Of a DNA stretch of 64,000 bases, positions 43,763 to 53,017 are shown piece by piece. The DNA is from Hyphomicrobiales bacterium. GTDB taxonomy: Bacteria; Pseudomonadota; Alphaproteobacteria; Rhizobiales; Rhizobiaceae. The notes beneath the pieces were generated by a model. The model was not told the DNA's origin, made no database searches, and worked only from the letters and a program-made list of their open reading frames with translations. The position numbers and the translations under genes were made by a program. Where the stretch lies: the NCBI GenBank assembly GCA_900470155.1, contig UBZT01000009.1:62001-126000 (forward strand). Reading direction: 5' to 3'. Numbering within the stretch: the stretch's first letter is position 1; the number at the start of each line of letters is the position of its first letter.

Positions 43763-44236
43763 TCAGCGGGCTGCCGCAATCGCGTCGATCAGGCCGATAT
43801 CCTCGGCGCGCTTGCGCACGATCGGCGCCAGCGGAATTTCGCTGAAGGGCATGGTACGCAGCTTCAGCTGGGCATCACAAACCTTCTTGCCCTCCGAGGT
43901 AATGCGCGCCTTGGTCACAGCAAAGCCGGAGCCGTCATGTTCGAGCTCGGCCTCGATGTCGAGCACGGCGCCGGGCTCGACAAAGGTCCGCATCTTGGCG
44001 CCATCGACGGCCATCAGGAACGGCATCGCCGCGAAATCCTTGACCGCGAGCACCAGCAGGCCGGAAGCCTGGGCCATGGTCTCGATCAACAGGACGCCGG
44101 GCACCAACGGCATGCCGGGGAAATGACCCTCGAAAACGGGGCTTTCCATCGGCACGACCGAGCGGGCCTTCAAACGTCCAAGGCCGAGATCCACGCTCTC
44201 GACCTTGTCAATCATCTGGAAATATTCAAGCAGCAT
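43763..44236 (-). CDS. fabZXL: 3-hydroxyacyl-ACP dehydratase FabZXL
   Basis: 157 residues, a hot-dog fold dehydratase. The active-site His is in FEGHFPGMPLVPGVLLIETM, and Glu follows in LIETMAQASG. It dehydrates the 3-hydroxyacyl intermediate on AcpXL. The tail after residue 135 is longer than FabZ. It lies between acpXL and fabF2XL, as in other rhizobial clusters. Confidence 0.92.
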   Translation of the reverse strand: MLLEYFQMIDKVESVDLGLGRLKARSVVPMESPVFEGHFPGMPLVPGVLLIETMAQASGLLVLAVKDFAAMPFLMAVDGAKMRTFVEPGAVLDIEAELEHDGSGFAVTKARITSEGKKVCDAQLKLRTMPFSEIPLAPIVRKRAEDIGLIDAIAAAR

Positions 44237-44260
44237 GACGATCTCCGCCGTTTGAGCGGA

Positions 44261-44539
44261 TCAGCCCTTGGCAGCCTTGAGTTCGTCGATCTTGGCACAG
44301 AGGTTCTTCAGAACGAAGTATTCTTCGGTCGAAACCTTGCCTTCGTTGACTTCCTGGGTCCACTGCTCGAGCGGAATCTTGATGCCGAATTCCTTGTCGA
44401 TCGCAAACACGATGTCGAGGAAGTCGAGGCTGTCGATGCCGAGATCGTCGATCGTGTGGCTTTCCGGCGTGATCGTCTCGCGATCGATTTCGCTGGTGTC
44501 AGCAATGATGTCGGCAACTTTATCGAATGTAGCGGTCAC
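44261..44539 (-). CDS. acpXL: Acyl carrier protein AcpXL for very-long-chain fatty acids
   Basis: 92 residues from GTG 44539, with GAGG 8 bp upstream. The phosphopantetheine Ser is in [20 protein letters not shown] (about 37). The protein is acidic with a C-terminal extension ([15 protein letters not shown]) typical of AcpXL. It carries the growing chain to 27-OH-C28:0 for transfer by LpxXL. First gene of the cluster. Confidence 0.95.
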   Translation of the reverse strand: MTATFDKVADIIADTSEIDRETITPESHTIDDLGIDSLDFLDIVFAIDKEFGIKIPLEQWTQEVNEGKVSTEEYFVLKNLCAKIDELKAAKG

Positions 44540-44588
44540 GCTCGTACCTCATATGTCTTAAATTCTGTGTTCCACATAGGGAAAACAC

Positions 44589-44615
44589 TCTTAAAAGCCA
44601 ATGGCCGTTTTAAGA
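44589..44615. terminator. Hairpin TCTTAAAA-N11-TTTTAAGA between hemN and acpXL
   Basis: An 8-bp perfect inverted repeat lies in the 105-bp gap after the hemN stop and before the acpXL start. On the minus strand a further GGCC/GGC pairing lies inside. It is AT-rich in the outer stem and could be a weak hemN terminator or an operator for acpXL. Confidence 0.4.
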
Positions 44616-44644
44616 CAGGATGAAATTTGCCACCGAAGTGTTGC

Positions 44645-45994
44645 CTAAACAGCAATCGAATGGCGTCCCTTGCCATTGGAAAGGTAGCTGTCGAACACAG
44701 CGGCAACCGTGCGGGCAAAGGGCCGGCCGGTTTCAGTCAGAGAAAATTCGTCGTCGACGACCTGACAGATCCGGTCGCGATTGCTGGCGGCAAACTGTCG
44801 TGCTTCCGCAATCACCGTTTCGGCAAGATGGCCGAAATCTGTTCTCAACCCGGAAAACGACACGGCGAAGCGGCACATGATTTCCTCGATCACCCGGGCG
44901 CGCATGCGGTCCTCGTCCGATACGGCGATACCACGGACGGCGGCAAGACCGCCGCTATCGGCCATCCGTTGATATTCGCCGGTTGCCGGCATGTTCTGCA
45001 CATAACCCTGCGGCAATTGCCCGATAGACGAGGCGCCGAGCCCGATCAGCGCCTTGGCCCCGTCATGGGTATAGCCCTGGAAATTGCGGCGCAGCCGCCC
45101 TTCCCGCGCAGCAACCGCCAGGCTGTCACCCGGCAGGGCGAAGTGGTCGATGCCGATCGCCTCGTAGCCTGCAGCCAGCAGCATGTCGGATGCCATGGTC
45201 ATCTGCGCGAAGCGTTCCTCGAGCCCCGGCAGCGCCGCTTCGGGAATCATCGTCTGGTGTTTCTTCATCCATGGCACATGGGCATAGCCGAACAGCGCGA
45301 TGCGATCCGGTGCCAGCGACAGAATATCGTCAACGGTCCGGCCAAGCGTTTCCACGGTCTGGTGCGGCAACCCGTAGAGAATGTCGCAATTGACCGAATG
45401 CACGCCCCGCGCCCGGACCGCATCGACAACGGACTTCGTCTGCTCGAAGGACTGCAGCCGGTTGATCGTCGCCTGCACGAGCGGGTCGAAATCCTGCACG
45501 CCAAGGCTTGCCCGCGTCATGCCGATCTGAGCCAGTGCATCATAGCGGCTGTCATCGAGATCGTTCGGGTCCATCTCGACACTGATTTCGACAGTCTCGC
45601 CGAAGCTGAATGCCGCGCGTAGGGCCGCCATCAGCGAGACGAGGTCCTCCGGCCGGACCATGGTCGGAGAACCGCCGCCGAAATGCACCGCCGACACCTT
45701 GGCCTCGCCGGAGACTAGCGCGCCGACCTTGGCGATCTCTTTCTTCAGCGATTCGAGATAGGTCGAGATCGGTTCATATTTCAGAGTATGTTTCGTGTGA
45801 CAGGCACAGAACCAGCACAGCCGGTCGCAATAAGGTATGTGGATATAGAGTGACAGATCCTCTTTGCCCGACAGAGAGCCCAGCCACTGCGCATAAATGC
45901 CACAGTCGATCCCCTCATGAAAATGTGGCGCTGTCGGATAGCTCGTATAGCGTGGGACCGCACCGGAATAGCGCGAAAGAAGACTGTTGTTCAT
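44645..45994 (-). CDS. hemN: Oxygen-independent coproporphyrinogen III oxidase HemN
   Basis: 449 residues, a radical SAM enzyme that decarboxylates coproporphyrinogen III without O2. The cluster motif CxxxCxxC is in IPYCDRLCWFCACHTK (about 54-69), with the extra HemN Cys next to it. SAM-binding HFGGGSPT and the LYGLPHQT segment follow, and the HemN C-terminal domain ends the protein. Its promoter contains an FNR box, in line with microoxic heme supply for cbb3 oxidase and cobalamin-related tetrapyrrole flow. Confidence 0.95.
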   Translation of the reverse strand: MNNSLLSRYSGAVPRYTSYPTAPHFHEGIDCGIYAQWLGSLSGKEDLSLYIHIPYCDRLCWFCACHTKHTLKYEPISTYLESLKKEIAKVGALVSGEAKVSAVHFGGGSPTMVRPEDLVSLMAALRAAFSFGETVEISVEMDPNDLDDSRYDALAQIGMTRASLGVQDFDPLVQATINRLQSFEQTKSVVDAVRARGVHSVNCDILYGLPHQTVETLGRTVDDILSLAPDRIALFGYAHVPWMKKHQTMIPEAALPGLEERFAQMTMASDMLLAAGYEAIGIDHFALPGDSLAVAAREGRLRRNFQGYTHDGAKALIGLGASSIGQLPQGYVQNMPATGEYQRMADSGGLAAVRGIAVSDEDRMRARVIEEIMCRFAVSFSGLRTDFGHLAETVIAEARQFAASNRDRICQVVDDEFSLTETGRPFARTVAAVFDSYLSNGKGRHSIAV

Positions 45995-46059
45995 GGCGAG
46001 TTGAGGCTCCGCATCGACTTGATTTTAGCCAAGGATAACTGCGGCAAACCGCGCTTCCT

Positions 46060-46073
46060 TTGACTTCGATCAA
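46060..46073. promoter_or_regulatory. FNR/FixK anaerobox between hemN and fnrN
   Basis: TTGACTTCGATCAA matches TTGAY-N4-RTCAA. Its centre is about 72 bp upstream of hemN and about 111 bp upstream of the divergent fnrN, fitting activation of hemN and autoregulation of fnrN. Confidence 0.8.
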
Positions 46074-46177
46074 GTCGCAAACCGATTATTCCGCCTAGAG
46101 TTGAACGGAAGTTTTTCGGTCGAGCACCGCGGCGCGAGCGGCCCAAGACGTAGGACCAAGGGCATTGACAGGGCGGC

Positions 46178-46909
46178 ATGATGATGGACGCATTCCAAAA
46201 ACCACGGCCCGATTGTGAAGCCCCAACCGTCTGCCGGAACTGCGAAGCCCGCCAGGGTGGCCTCTGCTCGGTCCTGTCTGCCGCGCAGATGGTGGAACTC
46301 AACCGCCACTCCATCCGCAGGCGCGTCGAGGCCGGCAACGAGATCATCGGCCAGGGCGAGCCGGTCGGTAGTTACGGCAATATCCTGAAAGGCGTCATCA
46401 AGCTGTCGAAGATGATGGCCGACGGGCGCCAGCAGATCGTCGGCCTGCAATTTGCCCCGGATTTTCTCGGCAGACCGTTCCAGGGCGAAAGCTCGATCAC
46501 AGCCGAAGCCGCGACCGATACGGAAATCTGCACCTTCCCCCGCCACGTCATCGATCGCATGGTCGGCGAAGTCCCGGACATGGAACGCATGCTTCACGGC
46601 CAAGCGCTGAAGGAACTCGATGAGGCGCGTGACTGGATGCTGACACTCGGCCGCAAGACGGCCCAGGAAAAGGTCGCGAGTTTCCTCTACCTGATCGCCA
46701 CCCATATCGACCCGGAAACGGTCGACACCTCAACCTTCGACCTGCCGCTGTCGCGCGCCGATATCGCTGACTTCCTTGGCCTCACCATCGAGACGGTCAG
46801 CCGCCAGATGACCAAGCTACGCAAGGACGGCATCATCGTGATCGAAAACAACCGCCATGTCATCGTGCCCAATACCGAGCGCCTTCGCGACGCCGCCGGC
46901 ATTGATTGA
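46178..46909 (+). CDS. fnrN: Crp/Fnr-family oxygen regulator FnrN
   Basis: 243 residues. N-terminal cysteines at 13, 19, 22 and 30 (C-x2-C-x7-C in CRNCEARQGGLC) plus Cys118 in TEICTF provide the ligands of an O2-sensitive [4Fe-4S] cluster, unlike FixK proteins, which lack them. A cyclic-nucleotide-like beta-barrel follows, and the HTH LSRADIADFLGLTIETVSRQ (about 190-209) carries the E-x2-S-R that reads TTGAT half-sites. It probably activates ccoNOQP, ccoGHIS, hemN and the hemerythrin gene through the boxes seen here. Three Met codons at the start leave the exact start open by two residues. Confidence 0.93.
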   Translation: MMMDAFQKPRPDCEAPTVCRNCEARQGGLCSVLSAAQMVELNRHSIRRRVEAGNEIIGQGEPVGSYGNILKGVIKLSKMMADGRQQIVGLQFAPDFLGRPFQGESSITAEAATDTEICTFPRHVIDRMVGEVPDMERMLHGQALKELDEARDWMLTLGRKTAQEKVASFLYLIATHIDPETVDTSTFDLPLSRADIADFLGLTIETVSRQMTKLRKDGIIVIENNRHVIVPNTERLRDAAGID

Positions 46910-46927
46910 GACAAGCGCGGTCCCGGG

Positions 46928-47902
46928 CTACAGCCCGACCAAGAGAGCGAGCAGCACAGTCACGGCAAGAAGCAGACTGCAGGCCGTGTAGAAGACCTGT
47001 ACGCCACGCATGATATCGTGATGGCTGGCATCGGTGCGACCGGCGGCATGCATCATCGGCTCGCTGACACGCACGCCCCCATAGATGCGTGGCCCGGCCA
47101 GTTGCAGATCAAGCGCACCCGCCATCGCCGCCTCCGGCCAGCCGGAATTGGGCGAGCGATGCAGCCCGTGATCGCGCAGCGCCGCCGAAAGCGACATCCG
47201 GCCCGCATCCCGGCCCAGGCGCAACCAGGCCGCAAGCGCAAGCAGCACCGCCGAGATCCGCGCCGCCGGCCAGTTGGCCAGATCGTCCAGCCGCGCGGAA
47301 GCCCAACCGAAATCGACATAGCGCTCGTTCTTGTGGCCGATCATAGAATCGGCTGTGTTCAGCATCTTGTAGGCCAGGATCCCGGGCAGACCGGCGACCG
47401 CATACCAGAAGACCGGCGCCACGACGCCATCGGCAAAATTCTCCGACAGGCTCTCGATTGCCGCCCGGCAGACACCCGGACCGTCGAGTGTCTTCGGATC
47501 ACGCCCGACGATCATCGACACCGCTTGCCGTCCACCTTCGATTCCATCCTGTTTCAACCCGCGGGCAACGGCTTGAACATGATCGCCAAGGCTTTTCTGG
47601 GCAATGAACACGGCAGCAACCACCGCTTCGCAGGCGAGACCGACAGGTCCGAGACTGTCAAACAGCCAGGATAGCAAAGCTCCCGTCAATACCGAAACAG
47701 ACAGCAGCAGCACGATCGACAGCACACCGTTCAGACGCCGACCTTCCGGCGTGAAGCGTGCATTGTTCAGATGTTTTTCCAGAAAACTGATCCCGGCACC
47801 GAACAGGACCACCGGATGCGGCAGGCGCGACCACAGAGCTGGCGGATCGCCAACCACCCGATCAAGCACGATCGCCAGGCACAGTGTAAGCAGGTGCATC
47901 AT
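46928..47902 (-). CDS. cobD: Adenosylcobinamide-phosphate synthase CobD/CbiB
   Basis: 324 residues from ATG 47902, which overlaps the cobC stop. An integral membrane protein with about five helices. Family motifs are LDRVVGDPPALWSRLPHPVVLFG at the N terminus, FADGVVAPVFWYAVAGLPG and KMLNTADSMIGHKNERY. It attaches aminopropanol phosphate to adenosylcobyric acid. It is the last gene of cobA-cobB-cobC-cobD, convergent with fnrN. Confidence 0.93.
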   Translation of the reverse strand: MMHLLTLCLAIVLDRVVGDPPALWSRLPHPVVLFGAGISFLEKHLNNARFTPEGRRLNGVLSIVLLLSVSVLTGALLSWLFDSLGPVGLACEAVVAAVFIAQKSLGDHVQAVARGLKQDGIEGGRQAVSMIVGRDPKTLDGPGVCRAAIESLSENFADGVVAPVFWYAVAGLPGILAYKMLNTADSMIGHKNERYVDFGWASARLDDLANWPAARISAVLLALAAWLRLGRDAGRMSLSAALRDHGLHRSPNSGWPEAAMAGALDLQLAGPRIYGGVRVSEPMMHAAGRTDASHHDIMRGVQVFYTACSLLLAVTVLLALLVGL

Positions 47903-48903
47903 GCTGAGCCTGCCCGCCACAGATCCAGCACCTTGCTCAGGCGAAGATCGGCGTTGATGTCCGGAGCAAGACCGAAACGCAGCCAGGCGGGCGCATAGTC
48001 GAATTTACGCGTCAAAATATGATGGCTGCAAAGATGCGCATGCAGATCCGCCGCCTGCTCGTCCTCGACCAGCGCAAACAGCCCGACGGTACCGCGGATT
48101 GTCAAACCATGCGCCGACAGGATGCTGTCGAGCTCGGCCCGGCGCATGGCAATCTGATCGGCGATCCTTTGCCGATCTGCCGCAAAGAGTTGCGTGGCAA
48201 TACTGAGTGCCGGGCCGGATACGGACCAGGGACCGAGCCACTCGGCAAAACGCCCGGTGATGCTCTCGTCCGCGATGACAAAACCGAGCCGGATCCCGGC
48301 CATGCCGAAGAACTTGCCGAAGGAGCGGAAGACGATGAGGTTCGGATCGCGTATGCCAGCCATGCTGCTATCGGGGCACATCTCGCCGAAGGCTTCGTCC
48401 ACCACCAGAATTCCATCACTCTGTCGCAGGTTTTCGACCAGCAGCGAAAGCTGCTCTCGCGTATACAAGCGACCGTCGGGATTGTTGGGATTGACGACAA
48501 CCACCAGACCATGACGCGCATCGATTTCATCGATCGACGTGACCGCATCGACGGCAAAGCCGGCAAGTTCAAAGGCTCGGCGATATTCGCCATAGGTCGG
48601 CGCAAAGATCGCAACCCGCCGCGATGGCGCGACAAGGCGTGGCAGGAGCTGGATGGCCGATTGCGTGCCCGGCACAGGCAGAGGCAACCGGTCGCCGGAT
48701 GCGTAAAATTTACGGGCCTCGGCGCGCGCAGCATGCTCCAGCTCGCGATCCGGCAGCCGGTGCCAGGCGCGATCGGGGATCGCTGGCAGAGGCGGCGGGC
48801 ACGGATTGATGCCGGTCGACAGATCGAGCCAGTCCTTCGGCTCTCCACCATAGATGGCAGCCGCGGCGGCCAGCCCGCCGCCATGCTGGATCGGGCCGCT
48901 CAT
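47899..48903 (-). CDS. cobC: Threonine-phosphate decarboxylase-like aminotransferase CobC
   Basis: 334 residues, a class I/II PLP enzyme. LDLSTGINPCPPPLPAIPD opens the protein, VVNPNNPDGRLY binds PLP phosphate region, and the PLP Lys is in FRSFGKFFGMAGIRLGF. It supplies (R)-1-amino-2-propanol phosphate for the nucleotide loop. It overlaps cobB by 4 bp and cobD by 4 bp. Confidence 0.92.
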   Translation of the reverse strand: MSGPIQHGGGLAAAAAIYGGEPKDWLDLSTGINPCPPPLPAIPDRAWHRLPDRELEHAARAEARKFYASGDRLPLPVPGTQSAIQLLPRLVAPSRRVAIFAPTYGEYRRAFELAGFAVDAVTSIDEIDARHGLVVVVNPNNPDGRLYTREQLSLLVENLRQSDGILVVDEAFGEMCPDSSMAGIRDPNLIVFRSFGKFFGMAGIRLGFVIADESITGRFAEWLGPWSVSGPALSIATQLFAADRQRIADQIAMRRAELDSILSAHGLTIRGTVGLFALVEDEQAADLHAHLCSHHILTRKFDYAPAWLRFGLAPDINADLRLSKVLDLWRAGSA

Positions 48904-50204
48904 GCGCCGGTCTCCGTGATATCGACCAGATGCATGTAGGAACCGAATACATTGCCGCGCCGGAGACCGGCTTCGCCGAGCAGTTCTCCCAGCGCATCCT
49001 CAGCCCTGAACAGGCGATCGGCATCACCCTCTGATACCACGGTCGAATAGTGGAATTCATGCGCGGTCAACGGTTGAGAAAACAGATCCGGTTGAAGCGA
49101 TGTCAGGCGTCGATAGCCGAGATGGCGCTTGCGAGCGGCATAGCTTGTCACCAGCGGCAAGAGCCCGAGCATGGCATGCGATTTCCCTTCACCGTCAATC
49201 AGCGCATCGCCGAGAACCATGTAGCCACCACATTCGCCGTAGATCAGCGCACCACGCTGGGCGGCACTTAACATGCCGGTCCTGAAACCGGAGGCATTGG
49301 CCAACGTGCCCGCGTGCAGTTCCGGATAGCCGCCGGGCAGATAAACCGCATCGGCGTCAGCCGACGGCGCCTCATTGGCCAAGGGTGAGAAGAAGCTGAC
49401 CTGACTGCCCTGCCCGCGCCAGCCTTCGATCATGTGGGCATAGGAAAAGGCAAAGGCCATGTCACGCGCAATCGCGACATGTCCACCAAAGGGTGCAATC
49501 GACGACACTACCGGCACTCTGGATAAACCAGCACGGCTGTCGGCAAGCGCCACAAGACGATCGAGATTGCAGCAGCTTTCCATCACGTCGGCGGCGTGTC
49601 CGACAAAGGTCTCCAGTGCGGCATGTTCGCCAGCCTGCACCAAACCGAGATGGCGTTCGGGAAGCGCAAGACCCGCATCACTGCGAATGGCCCCGAGAAC
49701 GACCACGCCGATCGCGTCGAGCGCCGTGCGCAGCATAAGCTCATGCCGGTCGCTGCCCACACGGTTGAGGATGACGCCAGCCACGCGGACATCGGGACGG
49801 TAGCCGGCAAAACCCGAAACAAGGGCTGCGACCGATTGGGAGGTTTTGGCACAGTCGACGACCAGGACAACCGGCAACGCGAGCCAGGCCGCCAAATCGC
49901 CGGCGGAGCCGGACCCATCCGCAGCCCCATCGAAAAGGCCCATCATCGCCTCGATCAGCAACAGCCGGCCAGAGCCATGGCTGGCCGCCTGATGCCGAAG
50001 GAATTCCGGCCGCATGGCCCAGGGATCAAAATTGAAGCAGGTCTCGCCGCTGGCGGCCGAATGAAATGCCGGATCGATATAGTCCGGCCCGGCCTTGCCG
50101 GGCGCAAGCTGCAAACCACGACGCTTCAGCGCCCGCATCAGGCCGAGCGTCACCACCGTCTTGCCGGACCCGGACGCAGGGGCTGCGATCATCAGACCGC
50201 TCAT
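48900..50204 (-). CDS. cobB: Hydrogenobyrinic acid a,c-diamide synthase CobB
   Basis: 434 residues from ATG 50204. The longer frame upstream overlaps cobA and is Arg-rich. The ATP-binding N-terminal domain begins MSGLMIAAPASGSGKTVVTL, followed by PGKAGPDYIDPAFH. The C-terminal glutamine amidotransferase domain has its Cys in IYGECGGYMVLGDALI and AMLGLLP. It amidates the a and c side chains with Gln and ATP. It overlaps cobA by 4 bp. Confidence 0.94.
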   Translation of the reverse strand: MSGLMIAAPASGSGKTVVTLGLMRALKRRGLQLAPGKAGPDYIDPAFHSAASGETCFNFDPWAMRPEFLRHQAASHGSGRLLLIEAMMGLFDGAADGSGSAGDLAAWLALPVVLVVDCAKTSQSVAALVSGFAGYRPDVRVAGVILNRVGSDRHELMLRTALDAIGVVVLGAIRSDAGLALPERHLGLVQAGEHAALETFVGHAADVMESCCNLDRLVALADSRAGLSRVPVVSSIAPFGGHVAIARDMAFAFSYAHMIEGWRGQGSQVSFFSPLANEAPSADADAVYLPGGYPELHAGTLANASGFRTGMLSAAQRGALIYGECGGYMVLGDALIDGEGKSHAMLGLLPLVTSYAARKRHLGYRRLTSLQPDLFSQPLTAHEFHYSTVVSEGDADRLFRAEDALGELLGEAGLRRGNVFGSYMHLVDITETGA

Positions 50205-51061
50205 GCCCGATCTTTCCTCTCCTGCACGGCGAATGGGTCGGGCTGCAGCACCCGACCGTCCAAGGCTCCGAGCCAATCGAGCGAGGCACGCAGCCGCACG
50301 ACTTCGCCGACGACGACGATCGCGGGCGGCACGATACCCGCCGAGAGCATATCGGCTTCGGCCCGGCCGAGCGTTGTTTCGAGAACCGTCTGCGCCGGCG
50401 TGGCCGCATCGCAAACGAAGGCAACAGGTTCATCGACAGACCGACCGGCAGCAATCAGGTTGGCGGCAATCTGGCCCATGTGTTTCATCGCCATATACAT
50501 GACGATGACCGGCGAACCGCGACCGATCGCATCCCAGTCAATCCGGTCGGGAACGACACCGGACGAATCATGCCCGGTCAGGAACGTGACCGCGTGATTG
50601 ACCTCGCGATGGGTCACCGGGATGCCGGCATAGGCCAGCCCGCCGATACCGGCGGTAATGCCCGGTACGATGCGGAACGGCACGCCATGCTCGATCAATG
50701 TCAGGGCCTCCTCGCCGCCCCGGCCGAAGACGAACGGATCGCCGCCTTTCAGGCGCAGCACGCGCAGACCGGATTTCGCCAGTTCGACAAGCCGCAGCGA
50801 AATGTCGCGCTGCTTGGCCGACGGCTTGCCGCCGCGCTTGCCGGCATATTCGAGCATGGCGCCGCTGCGGGCAAGCTTCAGGCATTCGTCGTTGACGAGC
50901 GCGTCATGCACGATGACATCCGCTTCGCTCAGCGCCTTGGCCGCCAGAAGCGTCAAAAGTCCAGGATCGCCCGGCCCCGCACCGGCCAGCCAGACATGGC
51001 CCGGCTGGATTGCCGGCAGGCTCGATGGCAGGGAAAGATGCGTCGTGTCACTCATGCTCAT
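50201..51061 (-). CDS. cobA: Uroporphyrinogen-III C-methyltransferase CobA
   Basis: 286 residues, a SAM-dependent tetrapyrrole methylase. It converts uroporphyrinogen III to precorrin-2 by C2 and C7 methylation. Family motifs are VWLAGAGPGDPGLLTLLA, the RLKGGDPFVFGRGGEE block and PGITAGIGGLAYAGIPVTHR. No CysG-type dehydrogenase/chelatase domain is fused. A second Met two codons in (MSMSDT) is an equally possible start. First gene of the cobABCD unit, divergent from cbiD. Confidence 0.94.
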   Translation of the reverse strand: MSMSDTTHLSLPSSLPAIQPGHVWLAGAGPGDPGLLTLLAAKALSEADVIVHDALVNDECLKLARSGAMLEYAGKRGGKPSAKQRDISLRLVELAKSGLRVLRLKGGDPFVFGRGGEEALTLIEHGVPFRIVPGITAGIGGLAYAGIPVTHREVNHAVTFLTGHDSSGVVPDRIDWDAIGRGSPVIVMYMAMKHMGQIAANLIAAGRSVDEPVAFVCDAATPAQTVLETTLGRAEADMLSAGIVPPAIVVVGEVVRLRASLDWLGALDGRVLQPDPFAVQERKDRA

Positions 51062-51146
51062 GGTCTATGTCCGGCCTATGAAAAATGCAATGCGCGGCGC
51101 GCCACTTGCGCTTCCGGTCGCACCTCGCCTCGCCTATAAGGAAGCC

Positions 51147-52286
51147 ATGAGCAAGCCAAGCAACGAGGTGCAGAGCGACCCGACCGGCGCAGAGGATCTG
51201 CGTCTGGAAAAACCGGATAGCGCGCTTCGCAAAGGGTGGACCACCGGCGCCTGCGCCACCGCAGCGACCAAAGCCGCCTTGACCGCTCTTCTGACCGGTG
51301 AGTTCCCCGATCCTGTGTCTATCGCGCTGCCGCGTGGCGAAACGCCAAGCTTTGCCCTCGCAACCGAGGGCTTGGACGGCGACAGTGCCTATGCAGGCAT
51401 CATCAAGGATGCAGGGGATGATCCGGATGTGACCCATGGCGCTACCGTAGTGGCTAAGGTGCGCCGGACAAATCCCGGAAGCGGCATTGTCTTTGCGGCC
51501 GGCGACGGCGTCGGTTTGGTGACGAAGGCCGGACTGCCCATTCCGCCGGGACAGGCGGCCATCAATCCGGTGCCACGCCAGATGATGACCGCAGAGGTCG
51601 AAGCGCTCTGCACGGCCCATGGCGTTTCGCCCGATGTTGAGATTACCATATCCGTGCCCGGCGGCGACGTGCTGGCCGAAAAGACGTGGAACCCGCGCCT
51701 CGGCATTGTCGGCGGCATTTCCATTCTCGGCACCACCGGCATCGTGCATCCGTTCTCCTGCGCGGCGTGGATCCACTCGATCCATCGCGGCATCGACGTT
51801 GCCCGCGCCGAAGGCCTGACCCATGTCCTCGGAGCGACCGGTTCGACCTCTGAAAGGGCCGCCCAGGCGTTTCACCAACTGCCCGATGGCGCGCTGCTCG
51901 ACATGGGTGATTTTGCCGGCGGGCTGCTCAAATATCTGCGTGCACACCCGGTCCCGCGCCTCACTCTTGCCGGCGGTTTCGCCAAGATGGCCAAGCTTGC
52001 ACAGGGCGCGCTGGACCTTCATTCTTCGCGCAGTCAAATAGACAATAACTATTTTTTATCATTGCCTTGTAGTGAAAACCTTGATCAAGGTATCAGAGAC
52101 AGAGTTCAGGCCGCGAACACAGCTCTGGAAGTTCTTGAAATCATGACCGAAGTCGGACGAGACATTGCGTCATTCGTTGCCGTATCCGCGCGTTCGAACG
52201 CCATTGCGGTTCTACGCGACGCACCGATCGAGGTGGATGTCATCGTCATCGACCGCAAGGGGAACATTCTCGCCCATGCCGTCTGA
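51147..52286 (+). CDS. cbiD: Cobalt-precorrin-5B C1-methyltransferase CbiD
   Basis: 379 residues from ATG 51147, behind AAGGA. The long open frame before it overlaps cobA and is not used. The start of the conserved region is LRKGWTTGACATAATKAALT, and RKNPGSGIVFAAGDGVG-like and GDFAGGLLKYLRAHP motifs follow. CbiD methylates C1 in the anaerobic-type pathway, replacing CobF, which is not seen in this window. cobK overlaps its end by 11 bp. Confidence 0.93.
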   Translation: MSKPSNEVQSDPTGAEDLRLEKPDSALRKGWTTGACATAATKAALTALLTGEFPDPVSIALPRGETPSFALATEGLDGDSAYAGIIKDAGDDPDVTHGATVVAKVRRTNPGSGIVFAAGDGVGLVTKAGLPIPPGQAAINPVPRQMMTAEVEALCTAHGVSPDVEITISVPGGDVLAEKTWNPRLGIVGGISILGTTGIVHPFSCAAWIHSIHRGIDVARAEGLTHVLGATGSTSERAAQAFHQLPDGALLDMGDFAGGLLKYLRAHPVPRLTLAGGFAKMAKLAQGALDLHSSRSQIDNNYFLSLPCSENLDQGIRDRVQAANTALEVLEIMTEVGRDIASFVAVSARSNAIAVLRDAPIEVDVIVIDRKGNILAHAV

Positions 52287-52971
52287 TCAAAATCCTGGGG
52301 AGCGGCAAAAAATCCTGATTCTCGGCGGCACGAAAGAGGCGCGCGAACTGGCGCAGACACTGGTCGAAAACGGCCATGCCGTGACCACGTCGCTCGCCGG
52401 CCGCACCATGGATCCGATCCTGCCCGCTGGCGAGGTCCGCATTGGCGGCTTCGGTGGTGCCGAGGGCTTGGCGGCCTACCTGCGTGAGAACGCGGTCACC
52501 CGGATGATCGACGCAACCCATCCGTTTGCCCGGCGGATCTCCGAAAACGCCATCAAGGCGGCAGCCGAAACCGGCATTACTCTGGACCAGATCGTGCGGC
52601 CACGCTGGCAGAAACAGCCGGGTGATCGCTGGCGTGCGGTCGCCACGCTGGAGCAGGCGGCAGACCTCCTGCCCTCTGGTGCCACAGTGTTCCTGGCGCT
52701 CGGGCGGCAATATCTCGACGCCTTCGTACCACGCACCGACTGCCGTTTCATCATCCGCATGGTGGATGCGCCGGAGAAACCGCTCGGCTTTTTCGACTAC
52801 GCGCTCATCCTCGGCAAACCGGCAAGCGATCCGTCGCATGAATCTGATCTCATGACCGCCTACGGCATCACGCATCTGGTCGCCCGCAATTCCGGCGGTC
52901 CAGCCGGTTATGCCAAGATCATCGCCGCCCGCGAGCTTGGCCTGCCGGTGATCATGCTGGAGCGTGATTAG
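52276..52971 (+). CDS. cobK: Precorrin-6A reductase CobK (CbiJ)
   Basis: 231 residues from ATG 52276. The N-terminal nucleotide-binding start is KILILGGTKEARELAQTLVE. Also seen are VTRMIDATHPFARRISENAI and the C-terminal VARNSGGPAGYAKIIAARELGLPVIM, characteristic of CobK. It reduces precorrin-6A with NADPH. It is slightly short compared with many relatives. The 11-bp overlap with cbiD suggests coupling. Confidence 0.92.
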   Translation: MPSDQNPGERQKILILGGTKEARELAQTLVENGHAVTTSLAGRTMDPILPAGEVRIGGFGGAEGLAAYLRENAVTRMIDATHPFARRISENAIKAAAETGITLDQIVRPRWQKQPGDRWRAVATLEQAADLLPSGATVFLALGRQYLDAFVPRTDCRFIIRMVDAPEKPLGFFDYALILGKPASDPSHESDLMTAYGITHLVARNSGGPAGYAKIIAARELGLPVIMLERD

Positions 52972-53017
52972 GCGCATAAGACACAGCTATGAACCGTCGC
53001 ATTTTTTCGGAGTTTTC

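Noticed and set aside
42230..44623. A 797-residue open frame on the plus strand across the acpXL cluster
   Set aside because: It runs antisense to fabF1XL, fabF2XL, fabZXL and acpXL, all of which are well supported. It is a high-GC shadow rich in Arg, His, Asp and Gln.
50205..50414. An N-terminal extension of CobB by 70 residues
   Set aside because: The extension overlaps cobA and is Arg/Ala-rich. The ATG at 50204 starts exactly at the conserved nucleotide-binding segment and overlaps the cobA stop.
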